64,000 nt of DNA, taken from NCBI GenBank assembly GCA_011947345.1, contig JAAVTG010000248.1, positions 248,001 through 312,000 on the forward strand, written 5' to 3'. Within the stretch, counting starts at the first letter, position 1. Each line of letters begins with the position of its first letter. A program made the position numbers and the translations under genes. This document shows, in pieces, positions 24,863 through 36,441 of this stretch. The notes below the pieces were generated by a model. The model was given only the letters and a program-made list of their open reading frames with translations, searched no databases and was not told the origin of the DNA. This DNA is from Phytophthora quininea. Lineage: Eukaryota; Oomycota; Peronosporomycetes; Peronosporales; Peronosporaceae.

Positions 24863-26423
24863 ATGGTGGGCGTGGCCATGAACTTCTACGACGACCAGGG
24901 GCGCCAGGACCTGACGCCCACCGAGGGCAACCGCACGTACGCCATCATCGTGTGCATCTTCGCGTCCCTGGGCGGCATCTTCTTCGGCTACGACCAGGGC
25001 GTGACGGGCGGCGTGCTGGTCATGAGCAGCTTCCTCAATGACTTTTGCGTGGGCTGGCACGCGCAGACCATGACCGACTGCACGCGGGCCACGGCTGAGT
25101 TGCCGCAGCGCTGGGTGGACTACACGCTCTGGTACAACATGACGTACAACATTGGCTGCATGGTGGGCGCCATCGTGGGCGGCTGGATCGCCGACAAGTT
25201 CGGGCGCCGCCTCACCATCTTCCAGGCAGGCTCGCTCTTCTGTCTCGGCACGTCGTGGCTCGCCTTCTGCCCCAGACAGGCGCACGGCTCGCTGCTGGTG
25301 GCGAGGTTCATCCAGGGCATGGGCGTGGGCAACTCGTCCTTCTCGCTGCCGCTGTTCGGCGCCGAGATGGCCCCCAAGGAGCTGCGCGGCTTCTTATCGG
25401 GCTTTATGCAGATGACGGTCGTCACGGGCCTGCTCTCGGCCAACATTGTCAACCAGATCGTCGAGAACCACGAGCGAGGCTGGCGCATCACCAACGGAGT
25501 GGCTATGGCGGCCCCCATAGTGGTTATGCTCGGCATCTTCTTCGTGCCAGAAAGCCCGCGTTGGACGTATCTCCACAAGGGCAAGGACGCAGCTTCCGCG
25601 GTGCTCAAGCAGCTGAGACAGACTAGGAAGATTGGGAGGGAGCTCCGAGCTATCGGCGCCCAAATCGCCAGGGAAGGGCAGCAACCAGCAGGGTACAAGG
25701 ACCTCATGGAGCCGTCGGTGCTCAAGCGGGTAATTATCGCCATGCTGCTGCAGGTGCTCCAACAAGCAACAGGAATCAACCCTGTCTTCACCTACGGGGT
25801 CTCATCTTCAAGGATGTCGTGGGGGACGGTATTTTTCGGTGCTCATCCTGTCGATCGTGAACTTCTTGAGCACCATCCCGGCCATGAGGTGGGTAGACAC
25901 TTACGGCCGCCGCCAGTTGCTGTTGGTCGGTGCTGTGGGCATGGTGGTGGGGCACTTGCTATCCGCTATCCTGTTCACAATAGGCTGCGATGGAAACACA
26001 GAGAGCTCGGGCTGTACCAAGTCGGCAGGCTACGCCATCATCGTGGGCACTTCATTCTTCGTGTTCAACTTTGCCATTTCGTGGGGGCCCGTATGCTGGA
26101 TCTACCCGGCCGAGATATTCCCTCTCAATGTGCGGTCAATGGCCGTCTCGCTCTCCACCATGGCCAACTGGCTCATGGGCGTGGTCATGACGTGGGTGGT
26201 CAAGCTCTTCCCGTCGCTCAACATCAACGGCGTCTTTTTCCTCTTTTGTGGCACGTGCATCGTGAGCGGTGTGTTCGTGTACTACATGTGTCCGGAGACG
26301 AGCGGTATTTTGTTGGAGGACATCGAGACCCTGTTCGACGGCAGTGCGCGCCACAAGAACTCGCCCAAGGGCGTGCAGGAAACGCCGTTTCAGTCCATGC
26401 AGAGCTACCGCACGCCAGTATGA
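24863..26423 (+). CDS. MFS sugar (hexose) transporter
   Basis: A major facilitator of the sugar porter family, about 520 residues with 12 expected membrane segments. Family marks are GYDQGVTGGVL (TM1), DKFGRR in the first intracellular loop, PESPRW after TM6, QQATGINPVFTYG in TM7, CWIYPAEIFPLNVRS and PETSG at the C-terminus. It should import hexose by proton symport at the plasma membrane (family knowledge; the exact substrate is not decidable). The frame changes twice, near 25799 (GGGG) and 25836 (TTTTT), between TYGG and VLILSIVNF. The reconnected reading matches the family with no residue missing, so consensus errors are likely. The ATG at 24863 begins MVGVAMNFYDDQG. Confidence 0.92.
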
Positions 26424-26516
26424 GTACGCGGGAGCTCCTTGTAAAGTTTTATCGTGTAAATTAAGTTGGACGACCTCTTTGGTGGCGTCTTCAAAAACTC
26501 TACAGTACAATGGGGT

Positions 26517-27534
26517 TTAGCTCAAGATGAAGGCAAGAGCCATCGGCCGCGGCTCCGCTGGGATATCTTGGTCGCCTGTGCCGCCATGGATAGATAGGCT
26601 TGACATCGCTTTCGGCGGAGAGCTGTCGCTGCAGCATCTAACTCTAGTTTCGTCGTTCCCGTCGCTTTTCACTCGTTTGTGTGGATACTCGTCCGACTGA
26701 ACCATCGGGCTCAGCAGCGCTTCGACGCAGTGGAGGTTGGCGACCGTGGCCAACAGCCCACTGACGGGGTCCACTTCGACGCTTGCAAACGCCAAGTCCG
26801 TCGCATCCCTCGGGTTGGAGGTGTGGAACCGGTATGTGCAGGTGTACGCGATCTCCCTCGCCAGCAGCCGCGCGACGAGATACTTATTGTGCTGCACCGC
26901 GGGGAACAAGATCTCGAGATCCGCCGGCCGGTACTGCGCGTACAGTCGGCCGTGCGCTTCAATGACGCGGCTGTCGCTGCAGCCGGCGATCTCGACCGAG
27001 TCGAGCTTGAACAGCAGCGGCGTCGCCGTCTGCCGATGCCTGGCGATGAACCGCTCGGACTGCGACGGACTCAGCCGCAGCCGCTCCGCCGTTTGCGCGT
27101 ACTCGGGCGGCCGTGTTTCTTCCGAGTCGGTCATGCCAGCATCGTTGAAGGTTGCCTCCGCACCCGAGTCAATCGCCGCCCAGCACTCGTGCAGGCGGAC
27201 CAGTCCTTCGTACACCACTTGCGTCGCCGCTCGAATCTCGTCCATGTCGACGCGCGGGTACTGGTACGGCAGCAGTTGGCGCAGCTCCAGCAGCTTCTGC
27301 AGGTCGTGCACCTCGCTTTGCAGCCGCTTGACGTCCTTCTCGAGCTGCTCCTCGTACTCGCGGTACTTTTGCCGGTAGAACTTGCCGCGCTCGCTGTTGT
27401 TCATGCGCGGCAATCTGCTCCGGGAGATGACCCGCGTGCGGCGGCCGCCTCGGGCTCGGCCGCGGAGCTGGATGCCGCTGCTCTGCGGCGGCGTCGTGGG
27501 GCGGCTGCAAGTCCGCCGGTGAAGTGGGCGCCAT
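26517..27534 (-). CDS. Oomycete-type bZIP transcription factor
   Basis: The basic region-like sequence MNNSERGKFYRQKYREYEE leads into a leucine-zipper-like coiled coil (QLEKDVKRLQSEVHDLQKLL). A C-terminal globular region of about 200 residues (YAQTAERLRLSPSQSERFI, HGRLYAQYRPADLEILFP) recurs in oomycete bZIP proteins. It is likely a nuclear transcription regulator. The upstream frame (MAPTSPADLQPPHDAA, ATG at 27534) probably supplies the N-terminus, joined by a one-base break near 27440. In the current frame no ATG is available until 27404. The basic region departs from the animal NxxAAxxxRxK pattern. Confidence 0.72.
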
Positions 27535-27927
27535 GGCCGGGAAGAAGAGAAGTGAGCCAGCCACTCACAACCGCCGAGTCAATGCGACGGAGCGCGCCTT
27601 TCGAGGGCGCTTGGCCAGTTCCGCGACTGAAATAGATAGTTGGAACGCGAGGCCCATTCTTTTCGCTTCGATAACTACTCGCCAGGGGCGGTCGCCACTA
27701 ACGAGCAGCTTGGCTGGCTGGAGCAGCACAGGCCAAACCTACAGCGCTGCTCCACGCTGTCCGCTACAGCTACAGACAGCACAGCAGAGACCGTCGCCGG
27801 GGTCGACTTCATGTCCGTCATTGCGCCGCAAGTGAGACGAACACCGCGACCTATCGGCGCCTTCATTTCTGCGCGACGGCAAAGGCTGAAGAAGCCAGAA
27901 GAAATTTGCACGGCCGTTTCGCGCTGA
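27533..27927 (+). CDS. Hypothetical protein, weakly supported
   Basis: An ATG at 27533 begins MAGKKRSEPATHNRRVN, and a second frame from about 27640 continues with RFDNYSPGAVATNEQLGW to a stop at 27925-27927 (ending KKPEEICTAVSR). The two frames join only with a one-base change near 27640. The C-terminal half has protein-like composition, but I do not recognise a family. Its ATG shares a CCATGG palindrome with the bZIP start, so at least one of the two starts is wrong. Confidence 0.3.
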
Positions 27928-28097
27928 CGTGGCGCACCTCCTCCATTCCTTTTGTGACTCCTCCGCGACAAGCTGCAAGCGTGCCTCGCGAGCCAGTCGT
28001 CTCGCAGCCTTGTCCTGCAAGGGAGAATAACGGACGCGCTGCTTTCGTGCCGAGCGGCACAAGCTAAGACAGCCACGACAGTTTCCCCGACAGCAAG

Positions 28098-28810
28098 ATG
28101 AGGAGGACGGTAAACCCGCTGTCCAGGACGCTTGCTCCGAGACGTTCTGCGCTATTTTCAAGCGCGAGCCAACTCGCCAGCAGCAGCAGCAGCAGCACCG
28201 AAAATCGCGGACGGTGCGTCCGGAAATCGTCATCGCTCCAGAGCAGTTCGTCAAGCGGCGTGCGTCGTCGCAGCGAAGGCAGATCGCGATGAACGTGTGC
28301 GCCGAGGCGTTTAGCAATTGCACGGGCAGCGTGAAGGTCTGCGCAAAGCTGAGCACTTCAACGTCGCGGTAAACTACGACGACCAGAGTAAGCTACGATT
28401 ATACATTACGGGCACTAACGCCGAAAGCTCTTGCCCACATCGCGGCTGGGCGTGTTGTCACGGCGCAGCAAACGAAACGAGCACTGCAGTGCTTGGAGGA
28501 GGCACTGGTGTCGTGCGTAATGGAGGGGTCCTGGACCAACGCAGCAGCCACCTCAAGGGAAAGGTCTCACTTGCAGGCAAAAGTCACTGCGGGCGTGTCT
28601 GCTCGAGATCTCACTGCCGCACTGACCGGATACTTTCGCAAGCGCGGCGGCAGCGCATGGAGCCCGATCGATGCCACAACGGGCTCGACTGCGTTCACGT
28701 TGTTGCGAGTCCGCCCTCGCTCGAGCTTGCTGCAGTCGTCGTGTTGCCAATCCTTAGCCGGCCTTTTTCTGGGCCGAGCCCCACCGTGTAGCGGAGCTCT
28801 GGACCCATAA
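28098..28810 (+). CDS. Hypothetical protein, possible mitochondrial presequence
   Basis: The ATG at 28098 begins MRRTVNPLSRTLAPRRSALF, an Arg/Ser-rich, acid-free start typical of mitochondrial targeting. A frame change near 28217 leads to VRPEIVIAPEQFVKRRASSQ. A possible 59-base intron lies at 28370-28428 (GTAAAC donor, ctaac 14 bases before the AG acceptor). Then LAHIAAGRVVTAQQTKRALQ and ARDLTAALTGYFRKRGG run to a stop at 28808-28810. The intron phase does not fit cleanly without another frame change. No family is recognised. Confidence 0.4.
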
Positions 28811-29071
28811 TGTGTTTTCCCTGTTAGAATGCCGAGCGTGTATTTATTTTACGCATCGCATCGTACCGCGTTGGAGACCATACAAATAGCTATATGCGAA
28901 ACATGTCCTGCCGAGTAGTCAGCTGAATTTCAATAAACGCAGACCCACTGCGCAACCCCGTCATTCGCGGTATACGACGCTGCGCTGGAAGAGAGCTCCG
29001 GAGCCCCCGTCCTCTCCCCTCCCGAGTCCGCTGCGAGCCCAACACCGAGACTCACCCCTCCGCCCGCAGCC

Positions 29072-31502
29072 ATGGCGCAGCGCGGGGACAAGGCCGCCAA
29101 GGGCGAGAAGAGCGGCTTCTTCCGCAAGATGTACTCGTCCATCGGCTCGTCGCGCCAGCTCGGCAGCCGCCACGAGAAGGCGCAGCGCAGCGACAGCACC
29201 AGCTCGGGCCACAGCAGCGGCTACAACCAGGGCAGCCCCAGTGACGGCGCCACCACCGGCAGCGGCCACGGCAACGGCGGCGGCCTGCAAAACTTCGTCA
29301 AGCACCACAGCTTTAACGGACATATGCCTTTCGGCAGGGACGACCCGCGCAGCGCGGGGGCCGTCGACCACCAGAGCCTGCTGAGCAAGCGCCCCAGCCT
29401 CATCGTGCCGTTCTCCAACCAGCAGCAACTGGCCAACGGAGCGGCCCCGAACACTGCCGACGGCGCGCAGAGCTACCTGGACGACTTCCAGGCGCCGATT
29501 TCCAAGTCCGGAGTGCTAATTAAACAGGCCAACCACTTCAAGACGTGGAAGAAGAGGCTCATGGTGCTGAAAGGGCACTCGCTGTTCTACTACGTGTCCG
29601 GGACGGTAAGACGCTGGTGGTAGATAGATGCAGGGGAGGCATGTGACGAGACTGACGATTGGTTGCGATTACTACGACAGTCCGGGGAAGACTCGTATCC
29701 GAGAGGTGTCATCCCGCTGCAAGGTGTGAGGATCACCCCATCGACTCAGCACGCTTTAAGCGGCAGAACTGCTTCGAAATCTGTCACCCGGTGCGTTGGA
29801 GTTGCTTTTGAGCGCACTATACTGCATACTTTGCTGGATAGGCGAAGCAAAGTTAATTGTTGCGACGAGTTGTGCGATTGTTTCCCGATAAGCTAACGTA
29901 ATGTCGTTGCTTGTTGTACCTACAGGGATACCGTCCCATCTACTTGATGGCAAAGAGCGAGGCGGACCTGAGCGTGTGGATGAGCAGTTTGACGTCTGCT
30001 GCTATGCCGACGACCGCTGACCGTAAAATGCTGCTCGTGACAGAGCCGTTGGAGACGCTGTTCAATACGCCCGCGCTGGAAGATGCCGTACCGTACAAGC
30101 GGACGTATTATTTCCGCCAGAAAGTGGCATTTTGCATGCCGAGGAAAGAGGACTCGGGGTATAATGCCGTGGAGCTGTTTGATCTGAACGAAAAGCGGCT
30201 GACGACGCTCTGCGACCTGAACAACTACTGCGATTCGTTCCCGATGATCCTGGATGACCCGCAACTGTTCGTGGAATTGCTTCACGTGGTGGGCTGCTAC
30301 ATCTTCCGACCGTTCCCTCTCATCCAGTCGACCTCACCTAGCAATATTTTCGTGGAGGAGCCAAACCCTGAGGAGGCCGGCATGATGGAGAACCCAATGG
30401 ACAAATACTCGGAGTACACGACAGAGGAGCAGCTCTGGGGTCTGCTCTCGGCTTGCTACGACCTGCTGCTGAAGGCCATCGAACACATTGACAAGCTGGA
30501 GAAACATGTGCGCAAGGAGTTTTTCCCGTTGAGATTTATTTCCCAACTGGTTAACTTGTTCAAGACGCCGTCGTTCAAGGAACGGCAAGTGCTAAAGGGG
30601 TGCTTCATCGACTGTACTATAAACTCACGCAGCGGCGGTCAGCCATTCGAAAGGAAATCGCCAACACGTTCTACGAGTATATTTATGAGACCTCGAATCA
30701 CTACGGCGTCGCAGAGCTGTTGGAAATCCTGGGGAGTATCGTCAATGGTTTTGCTTGCCCGATCAAGCAAGAGCACGTGGTGCTGCTGGAAAAGGCGCTG
30801 ATCCCTCTCCACTCGACGCCTGCATTCATTTCGTACCACCAGCAACTAGCGTACTGCATGATTCAGTACGTTTCCAAGGACCACACTCTCTTCACGCCGA
30901 TTGTTCGCGGGCTTTTGAAGTACTGGCCAGTCGGGAATTCGTTCAAGGAAGTCATCTTCATCGTGGAGTTCGAAGAGATGCTGGAGCACGTGCTAGCAGA
31001 AACAGATTTCGACGTGATCGCCCCAAAGCTTGCACGGCGATTGGGACAGTGCATGGTCAGCGACCAGTTCCAAGTTGCAGAGCGCGCAATATCATGTTGG
31101 AGCTCCCCAGCCTGTCTGCGTATCATGAACGAGTACGAGAAGCTGGGCCAATGTATGTTCGACGTCATCAAGCCCTTCTTGCACAAGGCAGTGGCTGACC
31201 ACTGGAATACGCTCATTCAGCAGAAGGCACAAGAAACATATACAATGTACTACAACATGGGGTACGACAGCGACGAAATTGTAACAACCCCGTCGGCTGT
31301 CGGCGCCGATGGGAAAACACTGGACGGCAGCGCCAAGACGGAGGAGTCGGAAGCAGAGGAAGAGGCCAACAATAGTAGCGAGGCAGCTCCTTCGATGGCT
31401 GTCCGGCTATCGGCGTCAAATGCCGTAGAATCGTTAGATGTGGTGCTGTCGGACGAAGAGGACGAGGAGGAGGAAACAAGATCCAAGTCTGATGCGGCTT
31501 AG
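29072..31502 (+). CDS. PH-domain / PP2A B56 (B') regulatory subunit fusion
   Basis: Exons are 29072-29605, 29681-29790 and 29926-31502, all with GT-AG introns. The N-terminal 150 residues are Ser/Gly-rich and disordered. A split PH domain follows: KSGVLIKQANHFKTWKKRLM, then FKRQNCFEICHPGYRPIYLM, then SEADLSVWMSSL. A complete B56 repeat domain then runs from LLVTEPLETLFNTP through RTYYFRQKVAFCM, LAYCMIQYVSKDHTLFTPIV and SDQFQVAERAISCW to an acidic tail. B56 subunits direct PP2A to substrates; the PH domain probably adds membrane or lipid targeting (inference). Frame breaks lie near 29736 (CCCC) and 30600 (GGGG), with conserved protein on both sides. Confidence 0.9.
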
Positions 31503-31504
31503 AC

Positions 31505-31806
31505 CTGCATGTGATAGAGAAAGCCAGGTCAAAGTAGGCGAGGCACGGCATTGCAAGACGAGCTACTTCAGCGCCATCGGTCGGTAGCAGCTACGGCATA
31601 CACAATCATCGAAACGGGGATAGCACCGAAAGCGACGGATGAAGGCGCGAGGAGGCAGTAAGCAGCGATAATTTCAAAGTGGCGTCACCGCGGAACGTGA
31701 AGGCAAACGTGAAGCTGGGAGGATGTTCTACCATAATAACTGATCACTTCTTCATGGTCCATCCAAGTGCTAACCGATTCTTGTCATAACCACCTTAATT
31801 CAAATC
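31505..31806. other. Intergenic region
   Basis: 3' flank of the B56 gene and the upstream region of the kinase-phosphatase gene. I see no gene or repeat here. Confidence 0.5.
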
Positions 31807-34800
31807 ATGCGCATAAGGCTTCTGCCGCCCCTCGTGCTTCTCCAGTCGTCGACGGCACTGGCGCTGGACGTGGCAGTGGCTGACGGCACCCCCGCAAGCT
31901 CTTGACAGACCACGCGTGGTCTCGTCGCGTGACAGACGACGCCTTGGCCTGCGTGGCAGTGAGCGACCCGTTGCACGCTGGTCTTACAGTAGAGGGCTAC
32001 GAGCTGGTGGAGCGTTCCGGGCTTCTGGGCGTGTGTAAGCACCAGCAGACGCAACAGACCCAATGGCCCATGCAGACCAGGGACAGGATGGAGCTGGTGC
32101 CCTGGAGCACGAGCGAGAGCGCCGCCGCGGAATTGGCCATGGCGCCGGTGTGTCCTCTGCCCGGCGCAGCGTCACAGCGGCGACCGCCTTTGCCTTCGCC
32201 ACAGAACGAAGAGGAGGAGACGACAGATGACCACGAGGAGGAACCTAAAGGACCCGTCCTGGAGTACCAGTACGTGACAGAGGAAGCCGACCGGATCTAC
32301 GTGAACGCTCACTACCGTCTCAAGAAGAGATTTGATGCTGGGTCTCACGGCGAGGTGTGGCGAGCTACTAGACGCCATGGCAATGGGAACGAACGCTTTG
32401 TGCTAAAGAGGCTGTTCCTGGAGCTAGGAGGGAGTATGGTGCAGATGGGTTTACGCGAAGCTCATTTTGGCGCGTTGCTGCATGGAGAGCGCCATGTTAC
32501 GCGGTTCGTCGAGTACTTCTTCCGTCCGGCGAAACTCGAGGGTGAGGAGGGAAATTCTCTGCATCCAAGGACAACACCCGAGCTGTGGCTGGTTTTCTAC
32601 GATGAGGGCCAGTCGCTACGGCACTATCTTTACGAGAAACACGAAGTCATGTACGGACAAGATCACGTCGGAGCAGGTGCGGGAGTTGTGCTGCAACGGT
32701 CACACTTCTGGGAGAAATTACGTGACAATTCTCTTGTGCTTCGAGAAATTATGCGGCAACTGCTTCAAGCAGTAGCAGCTCTACATGCGCAGGGAATTAC
32801 CCACCGTGATATCAAGCCGTCGAATATCTTGCTGGCGATCCCGCCACTAACGCCGACCTCGTCAGTGCCACCAATGCCGCTGCTCAAGCTTGCAGACTTC
32901 GGTTCTGCAGTGGACGACTATACGCTGCACAATTTGTACGCAGCTGATGGAGGAGCTGACGGCTCCTTACCATCCTCGGGGCCATCTCAAACAGAAGAAA
33001 CTCGCGAGTATCAACCGCCGGAGGTGCTGTTCAGCGATAACGGGCAGCCCTACGACTACATGGCACCCGAGGCGTATGACATCTGGTCTGTGGGCGTTGT
33101 GTTCTTGGAGATGCTGTTGGGATCGCCGCAGGTCTTCCTGATCTCTCCTCGTGAAAGAGCAAAGCTTGATGCGGTGCTTGACGAACAACAACGCCGTTAT
33201 CGTCACCGTCTTAGAGATCGTGACAATGAAGAGAACACTGAACCGGAGTGGCGAACTAAGGCCTACCTATTGCACGTGCTCACGCAAGAATTTTGCATCT
33301 TCCAGCCCCCGCCGCAGCAACTTCGCACATTGTGGGACAAATACGCGCTCGTGAGTGAAAGCTGCAACTTTGGCCGGTTCAATCAAACAGTTGTGGCGCG
33401 CGACCCGCTCGGACGCGGGCTCGAGGATTCTTGGGGTCTGGACCTGATGTGGCGTCTTCTTCAATGGCATCCCAAGCAAAGGATCACAGCAAAGCAAGCG
33501 CTGCAACACGCGTATTTCCATGGGCCGTACATCTGCCAAGAATCTGGTCGTCGATTCGCCACCCACCAGGAATTGTTGCTTCACGAACGCTATCTGGAAG
33601 CTCAACGTGAGCGTGACAGTATTTTTGCTTCGGTTGTTCGGGCTAGGTACGAGCTTCCCGAGCACTTCACGTGCCCGCAGTGTGGTCGAGTGTTTTCAAC
33701 AGCGCACAGCTGCGAGCAGCACGTTCATGCTCGTCGACACGACTCGCATTCCAGCTTTTGCTCTTTTGAAGTGCTAAATATCTCGGCTGCCATTCGAATG
33801 GAGTCTCAGTCGTCGTATCATCAGCTATCGGACACGGAGCAGCATCCGTAGGCGTCGCACTTTTTCAGGGACGAAAGAAGTACATGGAGGACTTCATTTT
33901 GGTGCTCACAGAAGAGCAATTGTACCAAGAGTCCCAGGCTTGGTCGGAGAATTCAGGGAATCTACATGCGCTGGGGTTCGACCTTTATGCCGTGGTGGAT
34001 GGCCACCTGGGCATTGCCGCGGCAGCTTTTGTTGTGAATCACCTACCACGATTGCTGCATCGACACTTCAGCAATATCCAGGACATTAACGCCTCGGTCC
34101 CTGAAGAATCGGACGGCATTTCCGCCGAACGTGAGCTTGGCGAAAAGTTTGCATTACGTCAGACATTCTTGGAGCTGCATGAAGGCTTCCTCCGCTCTCT
34201 TGATGAGGCGGTACATGGTGGCGACCCCAAAGCAAACAACGCCACCTCAGCGACGGGCGAATACTTTTCAGGCTGCACGTTATCGATTTTGCTGCATTAT
34301 CGACGAGAACGTCGAGTTGTCAGTGCAAACGTCGGCGACTCGCGTGCACTGGCGTGGTTGCCGGAAGTCTCAACAGAAAATGGCGACCGGTCAAATGTCC
34401 TGCCGCTGAGCAAAGACCACTGGCCAAACGACCCGGGCGAGCGATCTCGGATCGAGTCAAGCGGCGGATTTGTGAGCTTTGCTGGGCTGTGGAGAGTGGT
34501 GGGCCAACTTGCAGTCTCCCGCAGCTTGGGTGATCGCCATCTGCGGAAATTTGTGACTGCAGAGCCCTCTGTCTTCCACGCAAGTCTGGATAATAGCTCC
34601 TCTGGTGGGCTCCTCGTCATAGCCAGTGACGGCTTGTGGGAAACGATGAGCAATGCCGATGTGGTGCGCTTCATCTCAGAAAAGCGTTCCCGACTTGAAA
34701 ATCGCAATTCACTCAACGATCTTGCAGCGGACTTGCTGACGGAGGGCTACGTTCGTGGAAGTCTCGACAACATGGCTGTCGTGCTGGTGACACTGCAGCC

Positions 34801-34810
34801 AGCGGAATAG
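31807..34810 (+). CDS. Protein kinase / C2H2 zinc finger / PP2C phosphatase fusion
   Basis: The ATG at 31807 starts a signal-like peptide (MRIRLLPPLVLLQSSTALA). A run of five C near 31890 breaks the frame, then the reading continues to 33820. The kinase domain (about 32310-33510) has the Gly loop GSHGEVW, VLKRL, catalytic HRDIKPSN, LADFGSA and MAPEAYDIWSVGVVFLEML. One C2H2 finger (CPQC...H...H) sits at about 33670-33740. Near 33830 one base shifts the frame and PP2C begins: GRKKYMEDF, VVDGHLG, GCTLSILL, NVGDSRA, SDGLWETMS and DNMAVVLV. Metal-binding Asp positions are all present, so both enzymes look competent. If the break is real, these are two adjacent genes; the missing ATG before GRKKY argues for one gene. 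Substrates are unknown. Confidence 0.85.
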
Positions 34811-34880
34811 CCAACTACAAACGGGTATTTATTGGAGATATGTTCACTGTTGCCTACCGCAACGCGCGCTGCGTTGCGTC

Positions 34881-35808
34881 TTATTGAGCATCGCCGAAGC
34901 GCTGAGCCTGCTGGCCATACTGGAACAGCACCTTGAGGACTCGGTCGATGGATGGCACAAGGACGTCGGCGTCCTCAGCCAGGTCCTCCAGCGACGATGC
35001 GCCACCCAGCACACCGATGGACAGCCCGCAGCCGGCGTTCTTGCCCAGGATCATGTCCGTGGACGTATCGCCCACCATGATGGTGTTGTGCGGCGGCACG
35101 TTAAGCTGCTTGCAGATGGTCCAGATCTGCTCGCCTGCAGGCTTGGCGGGCAATCCGTCGTCGCCGCACGACATGGCGTCGACCATGTCGGACACACCCA
35201 AGTGCTCGAGCGTGTCGATGGTCGGCTGCCGATCGTCCGTGGTGCACACGGCGATCTTCATGTCCATCTTCTTGATGGTGCGGAAGAGCGCCGGGATGTT
35301 GCCGAGCGGTCTGCTCGTGAGCACGGGGTCGGGCATGCTCCAGCACTGCTTGATGACCTCGTCGGCCTTGGACTGGCGCATGCCCTCGGCCACCAGCACC
35401 TTGACGGCGAGCTTGTAGAGTTCGCCCATAGGCGTGCAGCAGAGCGCGCCCTTGGACTTGATGGAGCGGCGGATCCAGTCGTAGCCCATGGCGGCGAACA
35501 GCTTCTCGCGCACGGGGAGCCCCGTCGTCATCTCGACCTTCCAGGCCTGCGACTCGACCCAGCCGCCCCACATGAGCGTGAAGTCGATGAGCGTGCCGTC
35601 CTTGTCGAACACCACCAGGCCGGGACTGCAACGCGGACCGCGCGTGGCCTCGGCCTGCGCGATGGCGGCGGCGCTTTCGGCGGCGGTGCTTTGCGGCGCT
35701 GCCCGAGGATCAACGGCGAGCCGGTCGAGGAGGCAGGCGTCAGACTGTGCAGCGTACGGGGCTTGGCTAGCCGAGAAGCGGAGCGGGCGTGGCGGGCGAC
35801 GGCGTGCA
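34881..35808 (-). CDS. HAD-superfamily hydrolase (phosphoglycolate-phosphatase-like)
   Basis: Haloacid dehalogenase fold with all four motifs: VVFDKDGTL (nucleophile DxD), AVCTTD (motif II Thr), a motif III Lys in GLPAKPAGEQ, and MVGDTSTDMILGKNAG (motif IV Asp pair). A helical cap region lies between. The length of about 280 residues fits phosphoglycolate-phosphatase-like HADs, but the substrate cannot be read. The ATG at 35808 begins MHAVARHARSASRLAKPRT, an Arg-rich start suggesting mitochondrial import. It is in a different frame from the enzyme and joins through a break between about 35700 and 35650. The stop lies at 34881-34883 after RFGDAQ. Confidence 0.88.
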
Positions 35809-36441
35809 TGGTTGTCGTGGAGGATTGCTGCTTGGGGCTCGACAAACGAGGAATGAGCGGAGCTTGAGGCCGACTTCTTACAGCTGGGATGATCGTTTTG
35901 GTGCACGGACCGCCGGCCAAGGATCCGTTGTCTTGGCTATAATAAAGGGGGGCCGTGCTATGCGCGGCTGAGATTCGGACACGGTGTTCGACAAGCCAGG
36001 TTTCGGTAGCTGAGACGCAGGGCACATGTTGCCGCTGCTGCAGTGAGGGCCACCTGCTTGCTTCCATTCCGACTGCATCGAGCTGACATCATGTGCGCTC
36101 CATCGACAGCAAGGGTGTGGGCGGCTGTAGGATCGAAGCACTGCTGGCGCGACCACCTTGAGCTGCCTCAAATCGTGTGATTTGCATGTTTCTCGTCGGC
36201 GCAGACTAAATTTTTGGCTGAGCGCCCTTGGTGGCAATCTATATGGACAAAACACTTGGCACAATTGGTGGGTCCTGGCACCAACTTGATGGTGTTGCTT
36301 GATGCTTGACTTGCTGACTGCGACACCAACGCTGTGGCTCGATCCAACATCATGCCATGCCGAGAAGGTTTACCGTGCATGCCCGCAAAGGTCCGATTCC
36401 AACGGTACCATGCAATCAGTACACTGGAGACCTGATCGCGA
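35809..36441. other. Intergenic region between divergent genes
   Basis: Upstream regions of the HAD and pantothenate kinase genes. Open frames on either strand have no recognisable domain. Confidence 0.5.
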
